A DNA stretch of 64,000 bases, from NCBI GenBank assembly GCA_019637755.1, contig JAHBVC010000001.1:1268480-1332479 (forward strand), given 5' to 3'. Positions 34,988 to 43,878 of the stretch are shown piece by piece. This DNA is from Anaerolineales bacterium (GTDB taxonomy: Bacteria; Chloroflexota; Anaerolineae; Anaerolineales; UBA11579). Numbering within the stretch: the stretch's first letter is position 1; the number at the start of each line of letters is the position of its first letter. The translations under genes were made by a program, and so were the position numbers. The notes under the pieces were generated by a model. It worked only from the letters and a program-made list of their open reading frames with translations, was not told the DNA's origin and did not search any database.

Positions 34988-36483
34988 TTCCGCTCACCAC
35001 TCATACGAAAGCCGCTAGGGTGCGCCCACGGAGAATAAGGGTCTACGCCCCCCGCGGCAGTTTGGGTTTCCGCTGGCAACGATAGCAAGGTGGCCGCCAA
35101 CAACGCGGCACTGGGCAACTCGGCCGCAGGCTGCCAGTGGGCGAAATCGCGTTCGAGTGTTTGCGTATCAAAATTGCCCGCGGTTACCCCGGGGTGCGCC
35201 AACACCGCCTGCAAAAAGTCGATGTTATGGCCCACGCCCAGCAGCACCGTGTGGGCCAGAGCGGCCTGCATGGCGGCCAGTGCTTGCTGGCGGTCTGCGG
35301 CGTGCACACTCAGTTTGGCGAGCAGCGGGTCATAGTGGACGCTAACTGGCTGGCCCTCGATGACGCCAGCATCTACGCGGCTCTCCGCCGGCCACTGCAA
35401 ATGCAACACGCGCCCAGCCTGCGGCAGGAAACCGGCGGCCGGGTCTTCCGCATAAATGCGGCATTCGATGGCATGGCCACGCTGGGCCAGCTCGGCTTGG
35501 CTGAATGGCAGCGCTTCCCCCGCGGCCACGCGCAGCTGCCACTCCACAATATCCAATCCCGTAGTGAGTTCGGTGATCGGATGCTCGACCTGTAAGCGCG
35601 TGTTCATCTCTAGAAAATAGAATTCACGCGTAGCAGGGTCTACCAAGAATTCCACCGTGCCGGCATTGGTGTAACCTACTGCCGCGGCGGCCGCCAGCGC
35701 GGCGGCGCACATTGCCTGGCGTAGCGTGTTATCCAGCAGGGGCGAGGGCGTTTCTTCTACCACTTTTTGCCGCCGGCGCTGCAATGAGCATTCACGCTCA
35801 AACAAGTGCAGCAGCGTGCCATGCTGATCGCCGAGCACTTGCACTTCCACATGGCGGGCGACCGCCAGATATTTTTCCAACACCAGGCGCTGATCACCAA
35901 AGGCGTTGGCGGCTTCACGCCGTGCCGCGGCCATGGCTTGCGCCAACTCTTCGGCGGCCACTACCACGCGCTGGCCCACGCCGCCGCCCCCAGCCGCAGC
36001 CTTCACCAGCAATGGATAGCCAATCTCTGCTGCGGCAGCTTGCAGCGCGGCATCACTGTCTTCGCCCTGGTATCCCGGCAAAACCGGCACGCCCGCTTGC
36101 AGCATCAGTTGGCGCGCTTGGGCTTTATCACCCATGGCGCGCATCGCTGCCGGTGGTGGGCCAACCCACACCAAGCCGGCATCTATCACCGCCTGGGCAA
36201 ACTCAGCATTCTCAGCCAGAAAGCCATAGCCGGGGTGCAGCGCATCAGCGCCGCTTTGCTTGGCGGCCTGCAATAGCTTGCTGGCATCTAAATACGATTG
36301 CTGCGCGGCCGCGGGGCCCAGGGGTAGCGCGGCATCGGCCACTTGGGTATGCAAGGCGCCCTCATCCGCAGCGGAATAGACCGCCACACTGCCCAGGCCC
36401 AGCTTCTTGCAGGCCTGCGCAATGCGCACGGCAATCTCGCCGCGGTTGGCGATCAGCACTTTTGTGAATGGAAATGCGGGCAT
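34984..36483 (-). CDS. Biotin carboxylase subunit (MccA/AccC type)
   Basis: 499 residues from the ATG 36481-36483 (MPAFPFTKVLIANRGEIAV). A TATACT hexamer (36490-36495) six bases upstream suggests a leaderless mRNA; GTG 36489 is the alternative. The ATP-grasp enzyme has KAAAGGGGVGQRVV, FLEMNTRLQVEHPITE and the C-terminal RIYAEDPAAGFLPQAG block. Residues 460-499 extend beyond a housekeeping AccC and match the start of the MccA linker region. It carboxylates biotin with bicarbonate and ATP for the MccB-like carboxyltransferase at 38696-40306. Confidence 0.92.
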   Translation of the reverse strand: MPAFPFTKVLIANRGEIAVRIAQACKKLGLGSVAVYSAADEGALHTQVADAALPLGPAAAQQSYLDASKLLQAAKQSGADALHPGYGFLAENAEFAQAVIDAGLVWVGPPPAAMRAMGDKAQARQLMLQAGVPVLPGYQGEDSDAALQAAAAEIGYPLLVKAAAGGGGVGQRVVVAAEELAQAMAAARREAANAFGDQRLVLEKYLAVARHVEVQVLGDQHGTLLHLFERECSLQRRRQKVVEETPSPLLDNTLRQAMCAAALAAAAAVGYTNAGTVEFLVDPATREFYFLEMNTRLQVEHPITELTTGLDIVEWQLRVAAGEALPFSQAELAQRGHAIECRIYAEDPAAGFLPQAGRVLHLQWPAESRVDAGVIEGQPVSVHYDPLLAKLSVHAADRQQALAAMQAALAHTVLLGVGHNIDFLQAVLAHPGVTAGNFDTQTLERDFAHWQPAAELPSAALLAATLLSLPAETQTAAGGVDPYSPWAHPSGFRMSGERK

Positions 36484-36520
36484 GCCCACAGTATAACGAA
36501 GCGCGTCGCGGCTGCCCGGA

Positions 36521-38569
36521 TTAGCGGCACTCCAGGGCCTGGCGAGCCTCGGCCACTACCGTGGGCATGGCTCCGGCACGCTCGATCCGCTGCCACAGCG
36601 CGCACAACAGCGGCCGCAAGAGCGGATCGGCCTGCTGGACGCGCTGGGTAAGCTGCAAAGCCTGCTCCCCATCGCCCAGATGTGCATACGCCTCGATGAA
36701 GGGCGTGTATTCGGCGGCGAAGTTGGGCGCCAGGCCGGCAGCAAACGCGGCCTGCCCCAGCGCGGCCACCTGCGGCCAGTCGTGCAACTGGCGCGCCAGG
36801 TCCGCCTGCTCAAAGTAGTAGCACCAGGTTTCCTGCGGCGCCACACTCCAAAACGGGAAGCGTGCTGCGAAATCGATGGTCTCAGGCAGGATCAATGCCT
36901 GGTTACTGAGGGCAGCAATTGGTTTGAGTTCCAGGGATAAGCCTGGATTCCACACGTCGATCTCAGGATCAATGACGCGCAGGCAGGCCGGCGGCTGGTA
37001 GCCAAAGGTCAGCTCGATCACTTGCTCGCGCGTGGCCTGATAGGGCACCAGATCATAGGCCCCATAGATCGGCTCCCCGGTTTGCAGGCCGCGCAAGCGT
37101 GTGCGGCCACGCAACTCGGCATAGAAAAATAGATGGTTGAGTTGCTGCTGGTACTGGGGAACGTCGTTGGGTGTATACAGCCAATTCACCAAACCTGTCA
37201 GAGAGTTATCAGTGTTGAAGTTCAAGGCGCGCAGTTGCGGGCTGATCACACCGGTATTGGGCGCCAGGCTGGGAATGCGCCAGGTAAGCTGGCGCGAGAA
37301 ATCCTGCATGCGCAACCACTCTGCCCGGTATTGGTTGGCCATGTTGAAGTGGAACGCCACACACAAGCCCAGCAGGATCGATAGGCTGGCAAATTTAAAA
37401 CGTGGCGCCACCCGCCACAAGGTCCACAGCCCTGCCAGCAGCAGGCTGGCGCCCACCATCATAGAGATGGTGAAGCGGTCATACGGAAAGGTGAGCGCGA
37501 AGGGTAGCGCCGCCACCCAGAAAGACGCACCGGAGACCAGCAAGGTCAGCAAGCCCCCCAGCACCATCCCCTTGGCGTCGCCCGCCGCGGCGCGCGTGCC
37601 TGCGGTAGCCCGAAGCACAAAAGTGCACGCGCCGATCGCCAGGACCAGCAGCGCCAGATACATATAGGTGGAGATAGCGCCTATGCGCAGTTCATTGAAG
37701 GCTTCGAGCACGCGCAGCCAGGCGCCCAAACCACCCAAGGTCACATCGCGCACCACGCTGTGGAACAGCGTCTGTAGCGTCGGCCAGAAAGACACCGCCA
37801 GGCGCCCAAACAAGACCGGATGGTACAGCGCCCCTTCCTGCTGGCTGGCCCAGTTGCGCCACAGGAATACCCCGGCAAACATGGCCGCATAGGGCAGCCA
37901 CAAGCCGAGGGCGCGGCGCCAGGCGCCCCAGCGCTTGGGCTGCAGCAGCCACACGATTATCAAGGGGCGCAGCAGCTCCAGCCCATAGAAATACTCGGTG
38001 CTGAGCATGGTAGCCACCGCCAGCACGATCGAAGCGAGCACATACCCCCACACCGGGCGCCGGCCTTTGACCGCCAGCACCATCAGCGCCAGCGAGCAGA
38101 GGAACAGGGCGTAATATACGAAATAGACGCTGTAGGTGACGGCAATGCTCATTTGGCTGAAGCCAGGGTACAGCAGGAATAGCAGGGCAGCCACGCGGGC
38201 GCTCTGTTTCTCCCCCGGCCACACCAGGCGCAGCACCCAATAGAAGGCCAGCATACTGAGCCAGCGCGCCAGCAAGGTGTAGATGTGCCAGGCTACCAAG
38301 TTCATGCCTAGCGCAGAGAAGGAAAAATAATAGATCCAGCCAGAAATGGGGCGGTAGGCGGGGTAGCCCTGATAAAGCTCAGCGCCGAACTGGTGATAGA
38401 TCCAACTGACCGGCCAGTCATCCCAATACATGCCCAACCAGGGGATGAGCAAGCCATAGGCAAGGAAAGCCAGCAGCAAGCTGAGCAGCGCGAATTGGTA
38501 ACGGCCGAGGCGCGCGGCGAACTGCAAACCTGTATCCACTGAGCGCGATGCAAACTTTCGAACGCTCAT
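36521..38569 (-). CDS. GT-C-like membrane protein with helical C-terminal domain
   Basis: 682 residues from the ATG 38567-38569, six bases after GGGGA. About eleven membrane segments occupy residues 20-430. The first external loop carries MYWDDWP, the acidic motif expected in polyprenyl-phosphate-sugar transferases, then AYRPISGWIYY. The soluble C-terminus ends in paired helices (LARQLHDWPQVAALGQAAFAAG; YAHLGDGEQALQLTQRVQQ) resembling TPR units. It lies between the two carboxylase genes without an obvious functional link. I cannot name its substrate. Confidence 0.72.
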   Translation of the reverse strand: MSVRKFASRSVDTGLQFAARLGRYQFALLSLLLAFLAYGLLIPWLGMYWDDWPVSWIYHQFGAELYQGYPAYRPISGWIYYFSFSALGMNLVAWHIYTLLARWLSMLAFYWVLRLVWPGEKQSARVAALLFLLYPGFSQMSIAVTYSVYFVYYALFLCSLALMVLAVKGRRPVWGYVLASIVLAVATMLSTEYFYGLELLRPLIIVWLLQPKRWGAWRRALGLWLPYAAMFAGVFLWRNWASQQEGALYHPVLFGRLAVSFWPTLQTLFHSVVRDVTLGGLGAWLRVLEAFNELRIGAISTYMYLALLVLAIGACTFVLRATAGTRAAAGDAKGMVLGGLLTLLVSGASFWVAALPFALTFPYDRFTISMMVGASLLLAGLWTLWRVAPRFKFASLSILLGLCVAFHFNMANQYRAEWLRMQDFSRQLTWRIPSLAPNTGVISPQLRALNFNTDNSLTGLVNWLYTPNDVPQYQQQLNHLFFYAELRGRTRLRGLQTGEPIYGAYDLVPYQATREQVIELTFGYQPPACLRVIDPEIDVWNPGLSLELKPIAALSNQALILPETIDFAARFPFWSVAPQETWCYYFEQADLARQLHDWPQVAALGQAAFAAGLAPNFAAEYTPFIEAYAHLGDGEQALQLTQRVQQADPLLRPLLCALWQRIERAGAMPTVVAEARQALECR

Positions 38570-38695
38570 CGATATCCCCGTGAGGGTTAATTTCAATCGA
38601 AGTTGGTGTGGAGCACGTTGTTGGGTAGCCACGAGTAACTAACGTGCCGCACGCTCGGCTTGTTAGCCCACAGTACCTGCCAATAAAATACTAGA

Positions 38696-40306
38696 TTACA
38701 TGCGGAAGACGCCAAACCCGGCGCCCTGGCGCGGCGCCTTGAGCACCACCGAGAGCGCCAACCCCAGTACGGTGCGCGTCTCGGCCGGGTCCAGCACGCC
38801 ATCATCCCACAAGCGCGCCGTGGAGTAATACGGGTGGCCCTCATGCTCATACTTGTCCAAGATCGGCTGCTTGAGCGCTGCCGCCTCGGCCTCATTCAAG
38901 GCGGGCTTGCCCTCGCGGGTCAACTGGTCTTGCTTAATGGTGAGCATGACGTTGGCAGCCTGCTCACCGCCCATTACGCTGATGCGCGCGTTGGGCCACA
39001 TCCACAAGAAGCGCGCATCATAGGCACGGCCGGCCATGCCGTAATTTCCGGCCCCAAACGACCCGCCGATGATGACCGTGAGCTTAGGCACCGTGGTCGT
39101 CGCCACGGCGTGCACCAACTTGGCGCCATCCTTGGCAATGCCGCCAGCTTCGTATTCGCGACCCACCATGAAGCCAGTGATGTTCTGCAAAAACAGCAAG
39201 GGGATGCCGCGCTGCTCACACAACTCAATAAAGTGAGCCCCTTTCAGCGCGCTCTCACTGAATAGCACCCCATTGTTACCGAGGATGCCCACCGGGTAGC
39301 CGTGGATGCGGGCAAAGCCACACACCAGCGTTTCGCCGTAGCGCGCCTTGAACTCGCGGAAGCGGCTGCCATCGACCAGGCGGGCGATCACCTCGCGCAC
39401 GTCATAACTCTCACGGAAGGTAATCGGCAGCACGCCGTACAGCTCCTCTGGCGAATAGAGCGGCTCCTCCGGCGGGCTGGCGGGCACTTGCAGCGTGCGC
39501 CGGTCAGGCAGGCTCTCGACGATCTCGCGCAAGATAGCAATGGCGTGTTGATCGTCTTCCGCAAAGTGGTCAGCCACGCCGCTGAGCCGTGTGTGCACGT
39601 CCGCTCCGCCCAGATCTTCGGCACTCACATCTTCTCCGGTGGCAGCCTTCACCAGCGGCGGGCCGCCGAGAAAGATCGTGCCGGTACCTTTGACGATGAT
39701 CGTCTCGTCGCTCATTGCCGGCACATAGGCGCCACCCGCGGTGCACGAGCCCATTACCGCGGCGATCTGGGGGATGCCCATGGCGCTCATTTGCGCCTGG
39801 TTGTAGAAGATGCGCCCAAAGTGCTGCTCGCCAGGGAACACTTGGTCTTGCATGGGCAAGAAGGCACCGCCCGAATCCACCAGGTAGAGGCAGGGCAGAT
39901 GGTTTTGCATGGCGATCTGTTGGGCGCGCAAATGCTTGCTGACGGTGAGCGGGTAGTACGAGCCGCCTTTGACGGTGGCGTCATTGGCCACGATCATCAC
40001 TTCGCGGCCCGCAACGCGGCCGATGCCGGCCACGATCCCGGCGCCGGGCGCCTCACCGGCATAGATGCCATCGGCCGCCAGGGCTGAGAGTTCCAAAAAT
40101 GGGGAGCCAACATCCAGCAGCTGTTCAATGCGCTGGCGCACGAACAGCTTGCCGCGCTGCTCATGGCGGCTACGCGCCTCAGCGCCGCCGCCGGCCTGCA
40201 CCGCCGCCACCTTATCGCGCAGCTCGGCGGCCAGGGCGCGGTGATGCGCGGCGTTGGCTTTGAATTCTGTGGAATTGGGATCGATGCGGCTGGCGAGAGA
40301 GTCCAT
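38696..40306 (-). CDS. mccB: Methylcrotonyl-CoA carboxylase-type carboxyltransferase (beta subunit)
   Basis: 536 residues, the usual MccB length. The two crotonase-like halves are clear: [20 protein letters not shown] and [18 protein letters not shown] in the N-terminal half, with [17 protein letters not shown]. In the C-terminal half are [25 protein letters not shown] and [16 protein letters not shown]. It transfers CO2 from carboxybiotin to methylcrotonyl-CoA, a step of leucine degradation; a close acyl-CoA substrate is possible. The ATG lies eight bases after TATAAT (40315-40320), with no Shine-Dalgarno, suggesting a leaderless mRNA. Confidence 0.93.
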   Translation of the reverse strand: MDSLASRIDPNSTEFKANAAHHRALAAELRDKVAAVQAGGGAEARSRHEQRGKLFVRQRIEQLLDVGSPFLELSALAADGIYAGEAPGAGIVAGIGRVAGREVMIVANDATVKGGSYYPLTVSKHLRAQQIAMQNHLPCLYLVDSGGAFLPMQDQVFPGEQHFGRIFYNQAQMSAMGIPQIAAVMGSCTAGGAYVPAMSDETIIVKGTGTIFLGGPPLVKAATGEDVSAEDLGGADVHTRLSGVADHFAEDDQHAIAILREIVESLPDRRTLQVPASPPEEPLYSPEELYGVLPITFRESYDVREVIARLVDGSRFREFKARYGETLVCGFARIHGYPVGILGNNGVLFSESALKGAHFIELCEQRGIPLLFLQNITGFMVGREYEAGGIAKDGAKLVHAVATTTVPKLTVIIGGSFGAGNYGMAGRAYDARFLWMWPNARISVMGGEQAANVMLTIKQDQLTREGKPALNEAEAAALKQPILDKYEHEGHPYYSTARLWDDGVLDPAETRTVLGLALSVVLKAPRQGAGFGVFRM

Positions 40307-40348
40307 ATATAGGATTATAGACTTTGCCGCGACGCCGTGCGAGCGGCC

Positions 40349-42712
40349 TTAGCGAAAATAGGCGACAGTGACGCCTTCGCCGCCTTCGTGCGGGTTGGCA
40401 AAATCGTAATGCTCGATGTAGTCACGTTTGCGCAACATGTCGCGCGCCATTTCGCGCAGCGTGCCCGTGCCCTTGCCGTGGATCACACGCGCCGAGCGCA
40501 AGCCTGAAGCGTAGGCAGCATCTAGGTAGGCATCCAGCTTGTTGTAAGCGTCTTCAAAACGCATACCGCGCAGTGAAACCTCACCTGGCACCGCCGCGGG
40601 CAATTGCAGCGTGCCCTGCCATTCACTGGGCTTATCCTCGCTTTTCTCGTCGAGTAGCTCCAGATCCGTAAGGCGTGCCCGCGCCCGCAGCGCGCCGACT
40701 TGCAACTCAGCCTCTTCTGCGCTCAGACCGATCACGATGCCGCGTGCCCCCAGGCTGCGCACGCGCACCGCATCGCCCAGGCGCAAGGGGCGCCCGGGGG
40801 CGGATTCGGGCACCACTTGGCGCCGCACCGGTTCGGCGACCTGCTCTTCGAGGGCTTCGGCCGCTTGCCTCAGCGCCTGCACTTTTTCCAGCGGTTGGCG
40901 CTCACGCGCCAGGTCCGCCCGCAGCCGGCCGGCCTGCGATTTGATGGTGTGTAATTCGTCTTTGGCTTGTTGGCGCGCCTGCTCCAACACCTGCACGCGC
41001 TCATCTTCTATTTGCTCCAAACGCTCGGCCAATTCGGCGCGCAGGCGCTCGGCGGCACGCTCGGCCTCGGCGGCGCGCGCGTGGGCTTGCTCGGCGCGCT
41101 GGCGCTCACGGTGAATATCATCCAGCAAGTCTTCAGCCTTCAGATCCGCGGGGTCAATGCCGCTGCGCGCCTGGGCCAGAATATCCTCCGCCAGGCCAAG
41201 CCGCTTGGCGATGGCCAGCGCATTGGAGCGCCCCGGCAAACCCACAGTGAGGCGGTAGGTAGGCGCCAGCGTCTTTAGATCAAATTCCACGCTGGCATTC
41301 ACCACGCCGCGGGTGCCCTGGGCATAGGCTTTGAGTTCGGAGTAGTGCGTGGCCACCAGAGTGGTGATGCCGCGCCGCACCAGCCAATCCAACAGCGCCC
41401 GCGCCAGCGCAGCCCCCTCTTGCGGGTCCGTGCCGGCCCCGAGTTCATCGAAGATCACCAGGGAACGCGCGTCGGCCTGGCCGAGAATGCGCACAATGTT
41501 GGTGATATGGCCGGAAAACGTGGATAGTGACTGCTCAATCGATTGCTCATCACCAATATCTGCATATACCGACTCAAAAAATGAGAGTTGGCTGCCCGCT
41601 GCGGCGGGAATGTGCAAGCCACTCTGTCCCATCAGTGCCAGTAGGCCCACCGTTTTGAGCGTGACCGTTTTGCCACCGGTATTGGGCCCGGTAATCACCA
41701 GGCAATAGTTCTCTGGAAATAACTCAATATCCGAAGAGACGACTTTTTCGGGGTCCAGCAATGGGTGGCGCGCGTCAAATAGGCGCAGGGTAACGCCGGG
41801 GTGCGGGCCGGGCGCATGCGGCTGCAGCGGCACCAGCTCCGGGGCATGGGCACGCAACTGCTCGGCATACTTGGCGCAGGCAAAAACCAGGTCCAGCGCC
41901 GCCAGGCCATCCAACGCGCTGGCGATGGTTTCGGCGTGGGTTTGTACCAGGGCGGTGAGCGCCAGCAGGATGCGGCGCTCCTCTTCGCGCTCAGCCAGTT
42001 GCAGTTCGCGCCAGGTGTTGTTGAGCTCCACCACTCCCAGCGGCTCAATGAACAAGGTGGCGCCACTGGCGGATTGATCGTGCACCACGCCTTTAACGCG
42101 GCTGCGCTCTTCAGCGCGGATCGGCAGCACATAGCGCCCCTCGCGCTGGGTGAAGATCGGCTCTTGCAATGCCTTGGTATACGGTTCGCTACTCAGCATC
42201 TTCTGCATACGGCTGAGCAGGCGTTCATGGGCCACCGCCAACTGGCTGCGGATCTCGCCCAGCGCATCCGAAGCACTATCCAGAATCTGGCCGCGCTCGG
42301 AGATGGCCTGGCTGATCGCATCCACCAGCCCCTGCGGTTGCGGCATCTGCGCGGCCAGTTCAGCCAACAGTGGGTAGCTGGCCTCGGCATCTTGCAATTG
42401 GCGCGCCAAAGTGCGCGCCGCCACCAAGGTGCCTTTGATATCCAGCAACTCGGCGGCAGTCAGTGCCATGCCGCGCCGGGCGTTGCCCAGCGCCGGGCGC
42501 ACATCGCGGGCACCGCCCACGCCCAGCTTGGGCTGCGTTTCCAGCAGGGCGCGCGCCTCCGCGGTCTCGGCCAGGCGGCGACGCGCCGCGGCAATATCCG
42601 CCGCCGGGCGCAGCGCCAGGGCACGCTCGTGCGATACGCTAAATCCGCAGTGCTCGGCCAGGCGCGCCAAGACCTTGGGAAACTCCAGCGTTTGTAGGGC
42701 TTTTTCGTCCAT
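40349..42712 (-). CDS. mutS2: MutS2 family ATPase/endonuclease
   Basis: 787 residues from the ATG 42710-42712 (MDEKALQTLEFPKVLARLAEH). The lever and clamp helices precede the ATPase core: Walker A GPNTGGKTVTLKTVGLL and Walker B VIFDELGAGTDPQEG with the MutS signature. A long coiled coil (residues about 520-620) and an Smr endonuclease domain at the end (VIHGKGTGTLREMARDML) follow. MutS2 acts on recombination intermediates and in ribosome rescue in different bacteria, not in mismatch repair. A TACACT hexamer seven bases before the ATG suggests a leaderless message. Confidence 0.95.
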   Translation of the reverse strand: MDEKALQTLEFPKVLARLAEHCGFSVSHERALALRPAADIAAARRRLAETAEARALLETQPKLGVGGARDVRPALGNARRGMALTAAELLDIKGTLVAARTLARQLQDAEASYPLLAELAAQMPQPQGLVDAISQAISERGQILDSASDALGEIRSQLAVAHERLLSRMQKMLSSEPYTKALQEPIFTQREGRYVLPIRAEERSRVKGVVHDQSASGATLFIEPLGVVELNNTWRELQLAEREEERRILLALTALVQTHAETIASALDGLAALDLVFACAKYAEQLRAHAPELVPLQPHAPGPHPGVTLRLFDARHPLLDPEKVVSSDIELFPENYCLVITGPNTGGKTVTLKTVGLLALMGQSGLHIPAAAGSQLSFFESVYADIGDEQSIEQSLSTFSGHITNIVRILGQADARSLVIFDELGAGTDPQEGAALARALLDWLVRRGITTLVATHYSELKAYAQGTRGVVNASVEFDLKTLAPTYRLTVGLPGRSNALAIAKRLGLAEDILAQARSGIDPADLKAEDLLDDIHRERQRAEQAHARAAEAERAAERLRAELAERLEQIEDERVQVLEQARQQAKDELHTIKSQAGRLRADLARERQPLEKVQALRQAAEALEEQVAEPVRRQVVPESAPGRPLRLGDAVRVRSLGARGIVIGLSAEEAELQVGALRARARLTDLELLDEKSEDKPSEWQGTLQLPAAVPGEVSLRGMRFEDAYNKLDAYLDAAYASGLRSARVIHGKGTGTLREMARDMLRKRDYIEHYDFANPHEGGEGVTVAYFR

Positions 42713-42773
42713 CCTGCGCAGTGTATCACGCAGGCTATGTACGTTTTTGCACGAAGTCGGCAGGCGGGTTGAG

Positions 42774-42802
42774 TTGCCCGCCATTCTATATTCCAGTATT
42801 AT
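42774..42802 (+). promoter_or_regulatory. spoVS promoter
   Basis: TTGCCC (42774-42779), 17-bp spacer, TATTAT (42797-42802). Transcription would begin near 42809, giving a 5' UTR of about 65 nt that contains the hairpin at 42816-42858. Confidence 0.55.
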
Positions 42803-42815
42803 CGGGGTTGAGGGT

Positions 42816-42858
42816 GCGCCGTTAGTTGACGCTTCCTATCCTCTCGGCCTAACGGCGC
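42816..42858 (+). promoter_or_regulatory. 5' UTR hairpin of spoVS
   Basis: GCGCCGTTAG (42816-42825) and CTAACGGCGC (42849-42858) are exact complements with a 23-nt loop. The stem ends three bases before the GAAGGG ribosome-binding site (42861-42866). It could modulate translation or stabilise the message. It does not carry a T-run. Confidence 0.6.
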
Positions 42859-42875
42859 GTGAAGGGCCAGACAAA

Positions 42876-43172
42876 ATGGACGTTATCAAGGTTTCAGGTG
42901 CTTCGCGCACCGCAGCAGTAGCAGGCGCTATTGCTGGGGTGTTCAGAGAACACAGGCGGGCTGAAGTACAAGCCATTGGAGCTGGCGCAGTCAACCAGGC
43001 GTTAAAAGCGATGGTGTTGGCTCGGGGCTATCTACTCGCCGATGGCTATAGCATTTTTTGCACACCGGAGTTTGCCGACGTGGAGATTGATGGCAAGGTG
43101 CGCACGGCGATCAAGCTGGTTGTAGAGTGCCATCCGGTGACCGTCTCAGAAAACGAAAACGCCGCTGAATAG
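42876..43172 (+). CDS. spoVS: SpoVS-family nucleic-acid-binding protein
   Basis: 98 residues, slightly longer than the usual 86. Nearly the whole chain matches the family: MDVIKVSGASRTAAVAGAIAG, VQAIGAGAVNQALKAMVLARGYL and EIDGKVRTAIKLVVE. The ATG at 42876 follows GAAGGG by nine bases; a longer upstream frame covers the antisense of mutS2. SpoVS proteins have an Alba-like fold and affect stage V sporulation and cell division in Bacillus, but occur in many non-sporulating phyla. It is the only plus-strand gene between 33 and 57 kb, divergent from mutS2 and with its own promoter and terminator. Confidence 0.95.
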   Translation: MDVIKVSGASRTAAVAGAIAGVFREHRRAEVQAIGAGAVNQALKAMVLARGYLLADGYSIFCTPEFADVEIDGKVRTAIKLVVECHPVTVSENENAAE

Positions 43173-43182
43173 CGGCGTTTTT
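43158..43182 (+). terminator. spoVS terminator
   Basis: AACGCCGCT (43158-43166), loop GAAT, AGCGGCGTT (43171-43179) followed by TTTATTTT. The stem includes the spoVS stop codon. It may also serve the convergent kinase operon. Confidence 0.88.
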
Positions 43183-43200
43183 ATTTTCTCTCTTTTACGT

Positions 43201-43878
43201 TTATTCGTGCATCGTGTAACTTGCGAAAGTTTCCACTTCTTCAGGCAGGAAGACAACCTCTTCTTTGCCCATCAACTTCTCACTCATTTTAAGTTTGACC
43301 AGTTCCACCAGGCCATCATGGGTAACGAAGTTCATGTTGTCCGTGGGCACAGTCAGCACCGGGCATAAGGTGAAGTTGGTCACCCAATCTTCGTACAAGC
43401 CATTCAGTTGCTCCAGATACTCAGTGCTGATCTTGGCTTCAAAATCACGGCCACGTTGGGCAATGCGGCGCTGCAATGTGGGCACTGAAGCCCGCAGGTA
43501 GATCACCAGGTCAGGCGGGCGCAGCAGATCGCACAGCAAGCGGTACAGATCGCGGTACGAGGCGTAATCGCGCTCATCCATCTGGCCTGAGAGGTACAAG
43601 TTCTTGGCGAAGATCTCGGCGTCTTCGTAGACCGAACGGTCCTGGATCACGGAGTTGGGATCGGCCAGCAGGCCAAGGTGCATGCTGAGGCGGTGACGCA
43701 AAAAGAATACTTGGGATTGGAAGGCCCAGCTACGCATATCGGTATAGAAATCTTCAAGATACGGATTCTCTGCTACCGGTTCGTAGTACGGGTTCCATTG
43801 CAAATGTGTGGCGAGCTTCCCCACCAAGGTCGATTTTCCGACGCCAATGTTTCCAGCCACCGCCACAAAATGCTTCAT
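43201..43878 (-). CDS. Deoxynucleoside kinase (dGK/dAK family)
   Basis: 225 residues. The P-loop GNIGVGKST is at 9-17, base-selective EPVAENPYLEDFY at 33-45, DRSVYEDAEIF with the DRS motif at 80-82, and the lid RRIAQRGRDFE. This is the pattern of bacterial deoxyadenosine/deoxyguanosine kinases. It salvages purine deoxynucleosides to monophosphates. Its ATG overlaps the stop of the ATP-grasp protein gene by 4 nt, so the two are co-translated; the reason for this pairing is unclear. Confidence 0.93.
   Translation of the reverse strand: MKHFVAVAGNIGVGKSTLVGKLATHLQWNPYYEPVAENPYLEDFYTDMRSWAFQSQVFFLRHRLSMHLGLLADPNSVIQDRSVYEDAEIFAKNLYLSGQMDERDYASYRDLYRLLCDLLRPPDLVIYLRASVPTLQRRIAQRGRDFEAKISTEYLEQLNGLYEDWVTNFTLCPVLTVPTDNMNFVTHDGLVELVKLKMSEKLMGKEEVVFLPEEVETFASYTMHE

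Noticed and set aside
40611-41114. Plus-strand Arg/Ser-rich frame opposite mutS2
   Set aside because: Antisense shadow of the mutS2 coiled-coil region.
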